A DNA stretch of 21,899 bases from Ktedonobacterales bacterium (GTDB lineage Bacteria > Chloroflexota > Ktedonobacteria > Ktedonobacterales > JADMIN01): the NCBI GenBank assembly GCA_025935235.1, contig JAICVT010000025.1:1-21899 (forward strand), written 5' to 3'. This document shows positions 6,730 through 13,341 of this stretch, one piece after another. Both the position numbers and the translations under genes were made by a program. The notes beneath the pieces were generated by a model. It had not been told where the DNA came from. It did no database searches and saw only the letters and a list, made by a program, of their open reading frames with translations. How positions within the stretch are numbered: position 1 is the stretch's first letter; the number at the start of each line of letters is the position of its first letter.

Positions 6730-7893
6730 ATGGCGACGTTTGGGTACACCTCCTTCGCCCAGCAGGTCATCTTTGGCGAAGGAGCGCTCCATCACCTCGG
6801 CCAGGCGACCGAGCGCTTTGGCTGGCGACAGATGCTGCTCTGCGTCACCAGCGGCGCCCACGCGCGTGGCGGCGTCGCGCGCATCAAGGCGGCGCTAGGC
6901 GGTCGGCTGGCCCTCACGTTCGACGGTGTGGCGCCGCATGTGCCGGAGGAGATGGTCACCAGGGCTACCGCGCTGGCCGAGCGCGCCGGAGTGGACGCCG
7001 TGATCGGCTTCGGCGGTGGCAGCGCGATCGGCGCGGCCAAAGCGATCGCCAGCGCGCTGGAGGAGCGGCGCATGGGCCGCCCCACGCCAGCCGCGTACCC
7101 CACCGACCAGCCGCTCATCCCTGTCGTCGCCATCCCCACCACCTACTCCGGCTCCGAGATGACCGCCGTCTACGGCGTCACGCGCGAGGTGGATGGCGAG
7201 CCGCGCAAAGTCACCGTCAGCGACCCCAAGATCGCCCCCAAGCTGGTCCTCTACGACCCGCTGCTGACACTCGATCTGCCGTTGCGGGTGACGGCGGGAA
7301 CGGGCATCAACGCGGTGGCCCACTGCATCGAGGCGCTCTACTCGACCACGCGCAATCCGCTCTCGACCGCCGCCGCGCTGGCGGGCTTGCGGGCCATCGC
7401 ACACGCGCTGCCCCACCTCGGCGCCAGCCTGGCCAACCACGCGGCGCGCGCCGAGATGCTGGAGGGCGCGTATCTGGCGGGGACGGCGCTGGCGGGCGTC
7501 ACGATGGCCCTGCATCACGGCATCTGCCACGTCATTGGCGGCGCGACGGGCGCCGCGCATGGCGATGTCAACGGCATCATGCTCGCGCCGGTCATGCGCT
7601 TCAATCTGGAGGCCGCCGCGCCGCAGTTGGCGCAGGCCGCCGAGGCGATGGGCATCGCCGATCGCGTGAGCGCCGCGCGCGACCAGCGCGCCGCTGGCAT
7701 GGCAGCCGCGCAAACGGTCGCCGACCTGGTCGAGAGGCTGCGCCTGCCCCAGCGGCTACGCGAGGTTGGCGTGCGCGAGGAGCAGTTGCCTGGGCTGGCG
7801 CGCGCGGCCTTCGCCAGCCGCACGGTCCACAACAATCCCAGGCCGATCACGGATGTGTCGCAGATCGAGGCGTTGCTGCGCGCGGCCTGGTGA
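6730..7893 (+). CDS. Maleylacetate reductase-like iron-containing alcohol dehydrogenase family protein
   Basis: A 387-residue member of the group III (iron-type) alcohol dehydrogenase superfamily. The nucleotide-binding motif GFGGGSAIGAAKA (93-105) and the TTYSGSEMT segment (137-145) are clear. At the metal site the usual Asp is replaced by Asn in GINAVAHCIEAL (N194, H198), while H263 and H277 remain. Asn or another residue here, with LHH-x-x-CHVIGG (261-271), is typical of maleylacetate reductases, which reduce maleylacetate to 3-oxoadipate with NAD(P)H in hydroxyquinol, resorcinol and chloroaromatic degradation. The ATG at 6730 follows AGGAG at about 7 bases. It lies about 100 bases after the CoA ligase and before a maleylpyruvate isomerase-family gene. 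Other iron-ADH activities are possible, but the site supports this subfamily. Confidence 0.86.
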   Translation: MATFGYTSFAQQVIFGEGALHHLGQATERFGWRQMLLCVTSGAHARGGVARIKAALGGRLALTFDGVAPHVPEEMVTRATALAERAGVDAVIGFGGGSAIGAAKAIASALEERRMGRPTPAAYPTDQPLIPVVAIPTTYSGSEMTAVYGVTREVDGEPRKVTVSDPKIAPKLVLYDPLLTLDLPLRVTAGTGINAVAHCIEALYSTTRNPLSTAAALAGLRAIAHALPHLGASLANHAARAEMLEGAYLAGTALAGVTMALHHGICHVIGGATGAAHGDVNGIMLAPVMRFNLEAAAPQLAQAAEAMGIADRVSAARDQRAAGMAAAQTVADLVERLRLPQRLREVGVREEQLPGLARAAFASRTVHNNPRPITDVSQIEALLRAAW

Positions 7894-7963
7894 GCGCGGC
7901 GCGTGTGTTCAGCGGAGTGCGCAAGCCGGAGTGCGGCGTCTAGTTCAACACGGATATCCCATC

Positions 7964-7990
7964 AGCATCGTGAGCGTCGTGAGCGTCACG
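7964..7990 (+). repeat. 9-bp tandem repeat, three units (AGCGTCGTG type)
   Basis: Units AGCATCGTG, AGCGTCGTG and AGCGTCACG lie head to tail directly before the ribosome binding site AAGGGAG of the gene at 8005. Changes in copy number would alter the leader just upstream of the translation start. Confidence 0.7.
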
Positions 7991-8004
7991 AAGGGAGCGC
8001 ATAC

Positions 8005-8829
8005 ATGGCGATCAACCCGATGGACTACAGCGCGAAAGACCTCGTGCTCGATGTCGTCCGCACGGAGCGCGGCAACTTCTACCAGATCATTGACGACCCC
8101 AAGAACTGGGAGTCGCCGACGCGCAGCGGTCACTGGCAGGTGCGCGATCTGGTCGGCCACATGATTGATGTGACCGAGGGCTATCTGACGCGCTGGGATA
8201 TGGCGCGGCGCGGCGACGACTCGGCGACCGGCCTGGGGCTGCTGGTGATGGCGAAGGAGCTGGACCGCGTCGCGCTGACCTTCCGCACGGTACCGCGCGA
8301 GGAGGCCATCGCCCGACTCAAGGCGGACTCCGACCGGCTGATGACGATTCTCGACGGCCTCGACGCCGACCAGTGGAGCGGCTTCAACGTCACGCACGTC
8401 TTCATGGGGCCGCTGCCGACATTCTTCTATCCCGCCTTCCAGATCATGGACTATGGCGTGCATACGTGGGACATGCGCCAGGGGCTGGGCCAGACCGACG
8501 CGGTGGTGGACGAGCGCGCGGCGGGCGTGCTGGTTCCCTATATGTTTGTCCTGATGCAGTACACGGTAGACCAGGAGTCGGCCAAAGGGCTCGACATCAG
8601 CTATGGCATCGTAGTAGATGGCGAGTGGGGTGGCCAGTGGCGCGTGCAGGTCAAAGACGGCCAGTTCACTTCCGAGCCGTCCAGCGATGTCTCGAGTCTG
8701 CCCGCCGTCTTCCACTTCAAGACCGCCTCGGAGTTCGTGCTGACGGCGTTTCAGCGCATCGAGGGTGGCGAGGCGAGCGGCGACCCGGAGGTCATCGCCA
8801 AAGCGCGCCATCTCTACTTCAGAATCTAA
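8005..8829 (+). CDS. DinB/maleylpyruvate isomerase-family protein (TIGR03083-like)
   Basis: A 274-residue protein of the maleylpyruvate isomerase family. The N-terminal DinB-like four-helix domain carries the metal-site pattern: H52 in DLVGHMIDVTEGY, and D149 and H153 in MDYGVHTWDMRQG. The family normally has Glu-x-x-x-His there, so Asp149 replaces Glu. The C-terminal region (about 195-274) resembles the SCP2-like cap of these proteins, ending in ASEFVLTAFQRIEGGEASGD. Characterised members are zinc- and mycothiol-dependent maleylpyruvate isomerases of gentisate breakdown, but most homologues are uncharacterised thiol-linked transferases. The start at 8005 follows AAGGGAG by 7 bases. It is followed 21 bases later by the VOC gene, so they are probably co-transcribed. 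The exact reaction is not established. Confidence 0.85.
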   Translation: MAINPMDYSAKDLVLDVVRTERGNFYQIIDDPKNWESPTRSGHWQVRDLVGHMIDVTEGYLTRWDMARRGDDSATGLGLLVMAKELDRVALTFRTVPREEAIARLKADSDRLMTILDGLDADQWSGFNVTHVFMGPLPTFFYPAFQIMDYGVHTWDMRQGLGQTDAVVDERAAGVLVPYMFVLMQYTVDQESAKGLDISYGIVVDGEWGGQWRVQVKDGQFTSEPSSDVSSLPAVFHFKTASEFVLTAFQRIEGGEASGDPEVIAKARHLYFRI

Positions 8830-8850
8830 CCACTCGCGGGAGGAAGAGCC

Positions 8851-9450
8851 GTGACCAGGCTACAAGTGCAGGGCGTACACCACCTCACGTTCGTCGGCTC
8901 GAACCGTGAGGAGACGATTGCGTTCTATCAGGGGCTGCTCGGCATGCGACTGGTGCTCGATCAGCCCAATCTGGATGTGCCAGGCGAGGAGCATCTCTAT
9001 TTCGACGCGGGCGATGGGCGCCTGCTGACCTATTTCGTGCGCCCCACTCGCGTCAACGACCCAGCGCCCAACCCGCAGGGCATCGGCAATCTGCATCACA
9101 TGGCGCTGATGGTCTCGCATGTGGTCTATACGCAGGTGGTCGAGCGACTGAAGGAGGCGGGCATCGAGAACACCGGCCCGATTGATCGCGGCTTCATGGA
9201 CTCGATCTATTTCCGCGATCCAAACGGGCAACTGCTAGAGCTGGCGTGCTACAAGTTCGTCGCGCCGGAGGGCTACACCATCCCGGATGTACTGGCCGTA
9301 GCGCACCGCATCCGCGTGGAGGCGGGCGACTACAACGTGCAGGATACGCATCTGGCGCAGGCCATCGAGGAGCTGAGCCAGACGCGGCGCTCGATTGAGC
9401 CGGTAGCGCCCGCCGAATTCGCACGCGAGCAGGCCTCCGCTGGCTCGTAG
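8851..9450 (+). CDS. VOC-superfamily protein, ring-cleaving dioxygenase-like
   Basis: A 199-residue vicinal oxygen chelate protein with two beta-alpha-beta-beta-beta modules. Candidate metal ligands are H10 or H11 (GVHHLTF), H82 or H83 (LHHMALMVSH) and E130 (GQLLELACY), the 2-His-1-carboxylate triad of extradiol dioxygenases. The segment DSIYFRDPNGQLLE closely follows the pattern in hydroquinone- and catechol-type enzymes of the MhqA/MhqO/PcpA group, though those are about 310 residues long with a duplicated core. The start is GTG at 8851, with GGGAGGA about 6 bases upstream. Neighbours (maleylacetate reductase-like, MhqD-like hydrolase) support a role in ring cleavage of a hydroquinone or catechol. 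A glyoxalase or bleomycin-resistance-type function remains possible. Confidence 0.85.
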   Translation: MTRLQVQGVHHLTFVGSNREETIAFYQGLLGMRLVLDQPNLDVPGEEHLYFDAGDGRLLTYFVRPTRVNDPAPNPQGIGNLHHMALMVSHVVYTQVVERLKEAGIENTGPIDRGFMDSIYFRDPNGQLLELACYKFVAPEGYTIPDVLAVAHRIRVEAGDYNVQDTHLAQAIEELSQTRRSIEPVAPAEFAREQASAGS

Positions 9451-9498
9451 CCGGATCTCTCCCGCTGGCCCCCTCCCCTGAAAGGGAGGGGAACCCGC
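9451..9498 (+). repeat. Dispersed C/T-rich palindromic repeat, copy C
   Basis: Begins immediately after the VOC stop codon with CCGGATCTCTCCCGCTGG and contains a hairpin CCCCTCCC / GGGAGGGG (9470-9477 and 9484-9491), then GAACCCGC. The same layout (CGGA, CTCTCCC, CTCCC hairpin, GAACTCG) is found at 16869 and, inverted, at 17002. It could act as a transcription terminator or messenger-stabilising stem. Confidence 0.75.
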
Positions 9499-9568
9499 AG
9501 CGAGAGGTACGACGGTGGCGGCGGTCGCCAACAACTGAGCGGGAGTGATGTCAGGGGAGCGTATCCGC

Positions 9569-10288
9569 ATGCTATCGCATCGCCTGTGGACCTTCGAGCG
9601 CGGCGTGTTGTGGGCGCTAGAGGCTGACAACGCCGCGCCAGCCGCCACGCCGCGAGCCGAGGTCACATTCGCCGAGGCGACGGCGGAGCGGGCAAGCATC
9701 GAGGCGGCGCTTGCCCAGGCGATGGAGCTGGCGGAGCCAGACGAGATCAGGCGGCGGTTCGAGGCGGGCAGCCGCTGCTTCGTGGCGCTGGTCGCGGGCG
9801 AGATCGGAAGCGAGATCGCGGGCTATGGCTGGGTCTCGCGTGGAGTCGAGCGCATCGGCGAGCTGGAGCGCTGGTTTCGCATGCAACCCGATGAGGCCTA
9901 CATCTGGGACTGCGCGACACTGCCGCCCTACCGGCGTCGCGGCGTCTACGCGGCGCTGCTGGGCCACATGGCGAGCTTGATGCGGGAGGACGGTGTGCGC
10001 CGCGTGTGGATCGGCGCGGCGCGCGACAATCATCCTTCGCTGCGCGGCTTCGCGCGGGCGGGGTTCCAGCCGGTCGCCAGCGTCGCTTACGCGCGGGCGC
10101 TCTGGCTGCGCTACTTCTGGCTGACGCCGGAGCCGGATGCGCCGCCTGGGCTGGTCGCGGCGGCGCGCTGGGCGCTGGCGAGCGGATCGAGCGGATCGAG
10201 CGGATCGAGCGTCGCGGGCACTGACGCCCGCGCGGAGACGGGCGGCGCGCTGGTAGACGCGCCCGGCGGGAGCGAGCGGCTGAGCTAG
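9569..10288 (+). CDS. GNAT-family N-acetyltransferase
   Basis: A 239-residue protein with a GCN5-related acetyltransferase core. The acetyl-CoA pyrophosphate loop is YRRRGVYAALLG (about 121-132), matching R/Q-x-x-G-x-G/A-x-L. It is preceded by the beta-4 strand YIWDCATLPP and followed by VRRVWIGAARDNHPSLRGFARAGFQ, the usual beta-5 and 'N-x-x-x-x-x-x-F-x-x-x-GF' region. The C-terminal 35 residues are low-complexity and include a GSSGSSGSS tract encoded by a 9-bp tandem repeat. The start at 9569 is favoured because AGGGGAG is 9 bases upstream; earlier in-frame ATG and GTG codons at 9545-9548 sit too close to GGGAG. The acceptor substrate is unknown. It sits between the VOC and hydrolase genes. 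Confidence 0.83.
   Translation: MLSHRLWTFERGVLWALEADNAAPAATPRAEVTFAEATAERASIEAALAQAMELAEPDEIRRRFEAGSRCFVALVAGEIGSEIAGYGWVSRGVERIGELERWFRMQPDEAYIWDCATLPPYRRRGVYAALLGHMASLMREDGVRRVWIGAARDNHPSLRGFARAGFQPVASVAYARALWLRYFWLTPEPDAPPGLVAAARWALASGSSGSSGSSVAGTDARAETGGALVDAPGGSERLS
10180..10215 (+). repeat. 9-bp tandem repeat inside GNAT gene (GAGCGGATC type)
   Basis: Three exact GAGCGGATC units (10180-10206) and a degenerate fourth (GAGCGTCGC) encode the Gly-Ser-Ser tract of the acetyltransferase tail. Because the unit is nine bases, copy-number change keeps the reading frame. Confidence 0.85.
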
Positions 10289-10316
10289 CGGGTTGGCGCG
10301 CTGAGGAGACGAGAAG

Positions 10317-10979
10317 ATGACAGAGTGGTCGGACGCAGTAGCGGGGCCGCATGCCGGGCAGCCGCTGCTGGCGGCGGGCGAGCCGCTGGAGCAGGCGCGC
10401 GCGGCGCTGCTGATGCTGCATGGGCGCGGCGCCTCGGCGGAAGACATCCTCAGCTTCGTGGGCGAGTTGGCCCAGCCGGGGTTCGCCTATCTGGCGCCAC
10501 AGGCCAGCGGCCACACCTGGTATCCCTACGGCTTCTTGTCTCCGCTGGAGGCCAACGAGCCGTATCTCTCTTCTGCGCTGGCGCTGCTCGATGCCGCGCT
10601 CGACCGCATCACAGCGGCGGGCATTCCGTTGGAGCGCGTGATCGTGCTGGGCTTCTCGCAGGGCGCGTGCCTGGGACTGGAATATGTCGCCCGCCGCGCA
10701 CGACGCTATGGCGGCGTGGTTGGCTGGACTGGCGGCCTGATCGGCCCCGACGATACCCCACGCGACTACGCGGGCAGCCTGACGGGAACGCCTGTGTTCA
10801 TCGGCAGCAGTGATGTTGATCCGCATGTCCCGCTGGCGCGCGTCGAGCTGACCGCTGAGGTGCTGCGGCGGCTGGGCGGCGATGTGACTACGCGCATCTA
10901 TCCCAACATGCCCCACACCGTCAACCGCGACGAGATCGCCTTCGTCCGCGCGATGATGGCGAGCGTGGCAGGCGGCTGA
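10317..10979 (+). CDS. Phospholipase/carboxylesterase-family alpha/beta hydrolase (MhqD-like)
   Basis: A 220-residue alpha/beta hydrolase. The oxyanion-side motif LLMLHGRGASAED is near residue 30, the nucleophile elbow is GFSQG with S114, the acid is D168 in SSDVDPHVP, and the catalytic His is H200 in NMPHTVNRDE, so the full triad is present. Size and motifs match the family that includes MhqD of Bacillus, a hydrolase co-induced with ring-cleaving dioxygenases under quinone stress, and bacterial carboxylesterases. There is no signal peptide, so it acts in the cytoplasm. GAGGAG lies 8 bases before the ATG. The gap from the GNAT gene is 28 bases and to the next gene 24 bases, so they probably share a transcript. 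It may open a lactone or ester formed after ring cleavage; this is inferred from context. Confidence 0.88.
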   Translation: MTEWSDAVAGPHAGQPLLAAGEPLEQARAALLMLHGRGASAEDILSFVGELAQPGFAYLAPQASGHTWYPYGFLSPLEANEPYLSSALALLDAALDRITAAGIPLERVIVLGFSQGACLGLEYVARRARRYGGVVGWTGGLIGPDDTPRDYAGSLTGTPVFIGSSDVDPHVPLARVELTAEVLRRLGGDVTTRIYPNMPHTVNRDEIAFVRAMMASVAGG

Positions 10980-11003
10980 TACACGCAGGGCTGAGGAGGT
11001 AGC

Positions 11004-11885
11004 ATGACAGTTCGTACACGGCTTGGTCGGGTTGGTATCTGGAGTCAGGCCTTCTGGGCGGCGCCAGAGGATGCGCGGCGCGCCGCCCAGGAACTCGAGC
11101 GTCTGGGCTATGGCGCGCTCTGGTTCCCGAACCGAGCTGAGACGTTCGATCGGGCGGGCGAGCTGCTTGCCGCCACCAGCCGTGTGGTGGTGGCGACTGG
11201 CATCGCAAACATCTGGATGCACCCGGCCCAGCGTGTGGCGGAGGCCTGTCATGCGCTCGCGCTGGCCTATCCTGACCGCTTCCTCCTGGGACTCGGTGTG
11301 AGCCACGCCCATCTGGTAGATCGGGAGCATGCCGGGCGCTATCGCAAGCCAGTCGAGCAGATGCAGGCGTACCTCGACGCGCTGGACTCCGCTTCACCCG
11401 CCGTGCCGCCGAGCGAGCGGGTTCTCGCAGCGCTGGGTCCACGCATGCTGGACCTCGCGCAGAGGCGCAGCGCGGGCGCTCATCCGTATCTGGCGCCTGT
11501 CGAGCACACACGGCGGGCGCGCGAGGCGCTCGGCGCTGGGCCGCTGCTGGCGCCGGAACAAGCGGTCGTGCTGGCGACCGACCCAGCGGAGGCGCGCCGT
11601 ATCGCTCGCATCCACCTCGCGCGCTACCTACAGGCGCCCAACTATGCGAACAACTGGCGCCGCCTCGGATTCACCGAGCAGGACCTTGCCGATGGCGGCA
11701 GCGATCAACTCGTAGACGCACTCGTGGCGTGGGGAGATGTGGAGGCGATTCGGGCGCGAGTCGCCGCCCACATCGCGGCGGGCGCGGATCACGTCTGTTT
11801 GCAGGCGCTGACCGAGGATCCGGCGGCCATTCCATACGACCAGTGGCGCGCGCTGGCGCCGCTGGCCACGTCGCCTGATCTCTAG
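11004..11885 (+). CDS. LLM-class F420-dependent oxidoreductase (TIGR03620/MSMEG_4141-like)
   Basis: A 293-residue luciferase-like TIM-barrel protein. It starts with the usual first strand and helix (LGRVGIWSQAFW, then AAQELERLGYGALWFPN). The segment VVVATGIANIWMHPAQ and the strand RFLLGLGVSHAHLVD are typical of the F420-binding barrel, as is the late segment AAGADHVCLQAL. The short barrel and the WFPN and GVSHAHLVD motifs point to the TIGR03620 group of predicted F420-dependent enzymes. Such enzymes move hydride between reduced F420 and an organic substrate; FMN-dependent relatives exist. A strong GAGGAGG lies just before the ATG. It is the last gene of the catabolic-looking run. Substrate unknown. 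Confidence 0.88.
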   Translation: MTVRTRLGRVGIWSQAFWAAPEDARRAAQELERLGYGALWFPNRAETFDRAGELLAATSRVVVATGIANIWMHPAQRVAEACHALALAYPDRFLLGLGVSHAHLVDREHAGRYRKPVEQMQAYLDALDSASPAVPPSERVLAALGPRMLDLAQRRSAGAHPYLAPVEHTRRAREALGAGPLLAPEQAVVLATDPAEARRIARIHLARYLQAPNYANNWRRLGFTEQDLADGGSDQLVDALVAWGDVEAIRARVAAHIAAGADHVCLQALTEDPAAIPYDQWRALAPLATSPDL

Positions 11886-12034
11886 CCTGAACACCTAGCC
11901 CAGGCGCGCGACGCGACACAGGCGCCCGCACGCGCTAGTTCAGCCCCGCTACCAGTAGCGCTCATAGGTGGGTGGAAGGGTCGGCGCCATCGCCGCCTCT
12001 CTGTACCATAGTCCTATGAAACGGCCTGTATCTC

Positions 12035-12063
12035 TTGTGTGACAGATCGCTGACTGATAGAGT
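12035..12063 (+). promoter_or_regulatory. Weak candidate promoter for the LysM gene
   Basis: TTGTGT and TAGAGT are separated by 17 bases. The match is three and four of six to the -35 and -10 consensus. It lies in the 250-base gap between the LLM gene and the LysM gene and is the best-spaced pair seen there. Confidence 0.3.
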
Positions 12064-12135
12064 CGTGTCCGTACCCGCGTTGCGAGCTGGCTTGGCGCAC
12101 TGATGCGCGCCAGCGACACACAGAGGATGGACGCG

Positions 12136-13314
12136 ATGGGCCTGGCGCATCCGCGCAACCGACACTCCGATTCCCCCCGCTCTGGTGTAACCGTACTGGA
12201 ACTCGATCCGCAACGCGCGGCGCAAGGCAACCAGCGCCCACAGGCGCCAATGAGCGATAACCTGGCCGATGTGGAAATGGCGGAGTTCGTCGAGTTCTTC
12301 ACGGGCCAACATCGCGCCCTGACGCACAGTGAGCTTCCTGCTGTTGCCGCTCAGCCACAGGCTCCGGCTCCGCGGATCCCCCAAGGACGCGTGCGGCGCG
12401 CCACCGAGCGCGTCATCCGCGTGGCCGCCATCCGCCCGCAGGTGCGCGTGCCAGCCAGCTTTCGCGCGCGGGTGATTGATGCGCGCGTCTCGGCGCACGA
12501 GCTGGAGGGCGAGGTCGAGTCAGCGGGGGTCGAGCGGCCAGCCCGCCGCACTGTCAAGCTGCCGCCGATCTGGCTGCTGACCAATCTGGCGATCGTCGGC
12601 GCGCTGGTGGTCGGCTTCTTCCCACAGATTATGACGGCCAGCGCGGCCGCCGCGTGCAACTGGTACACCGTCAAGCCCGGCGACACGCTCTCGAAGATCA
12701 GCCATCGCAGTGGCGTTTCAATCCACGAGCTGGCATCGGCCAACCACATCCAGAACATCAACCTGATCTACGTTGACCAGCACATGTGCATCCCGCTGAT
12801 GCCACTGGCCAGCTCGAATCAACCCGCGCCAGCGCCCGCGTCGCATCCACCGACCTACAGCGCCCCTGCCAACGTTAAGGCGTTCATCAACTACACGCTG
12901 CCCTACGCGCGCAAGGCTAGCGCCCAGACCGGTTGGCCCGTCAGCGTGATTCTGGCGCAGTGGGGACTGGAGACCGGCTGGCGCACGAAGACCTACACCG
13001 GCTACAACTGGGGCAACTGCGGCGCGATGCCCAACCAGCCTACCATCGGCGGCATCAACAAGCCTGGCTCACCCGCCGCCTTCGCCTATGCCTATTCACC
13101 CGCGCAAGGGCTGGCTGAATACGTGCATGTTGCGCATCTGGGCTACTACACCAAAGTCGCGCAGGCCGCCCGCACGAGCGGAGCCACCGCCGCCGCCCGC
13201 GCGCTGGGCCAGTCGCCCTGGGACTGGGGCCACTACACCAATCGCGGTGATCCTGGCTCGTCGCTCATCAGCATCATGCGCGTCTACAACCTCTACTACT
13301 ACGACACGCATTAG
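12136..13314 (+). CDS. Membrane-anchored LysM and glucosaminidase-domain cell-wall protein
   Basis: A 392-residue protein with a cytoplasmic N-terminal part of about 145 residues (Arg-, Ala- and Pro-rich, no recognised domain), one membrane segment (about 145-167, IWLLTNLAIVGALVVGFF), then an outer LysM domain (about 174-220) starting CNWYTVKPGDTLSKIS and ending HMCIPL, whose two Cys residues may pair. After a Pro/Ala linker, residues 245-392 resemble the mannosyl-glycoprotein endo-beta-N-acetylglucosaminidase (glucosaminidase) fold, with the probable catalytic Glu in AQWGLETGW (E279) and the YNWGNCGAM motif. It probably binds and cuts peptidoglycan. The ATG at 12136 has AGAGG about 9 bases upstream; an ATG at 12103 is also possible. 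It converges on serS with only 27 bases between stop codons. Confidence 0.85.
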   Translation: MGLAHPRNRHSDSPRSGVTVLELDPQRAAQGNQRPQAPMSDNLADVEMAEFVEFFTGQHRALTHSELPAVAAQPQAPAPRIPQGRVRRATERVIRVAAIRPQVRVPASFRARVIDARVSAHELEGEVESAGVERPARRTVKLPPIWLLTNLAIVGALVVGFFPQIMTASAAAACNWYTVKPGDTLSKISHRSGVSIHELASANHIQNINLIYVDQHMCIPLMPLASSNQPAPAPASHPPTYSAPANVKAFINYTLPYARKASAQTGWPVSVILAQWGLETGWRTKTYTGYNWGNCGAMPNQPTIGGINKPGSPAAFAYAYSPAQGLAEYVHVAHLGYYTKVAQAARTSGATAAARALGQSPWDWGHYTNRGDPGSSLISIMRVYNLYYYDTH

Positions 13315-13341
13315 CTGAGCGACGCAGCCCCTCCGCCGCCG

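Noticed and set aside
6895..7713. 272-codon minus-strand frame opposite the maleylacetate reductase-like gene
   Set aside because: A shadow of the strong codon bias on the plus strand; Gly/Arg/Ala-rich and motif-free.
7945..8811. 288-codon minus-strand frame opposite the isomerase-family gene
   Set aside because: The plus strand has an excellent ribosome binding site and family motifs; the antisense product has neither.
9747..11330. 527-codon open frame on the minus strand opposite GNAT, hydrolase and LLM genes
   Set aside because: It crosses three well-supported genes and their gaps, and its translation is low-complexity Arg/Ser/Pro with no domain.
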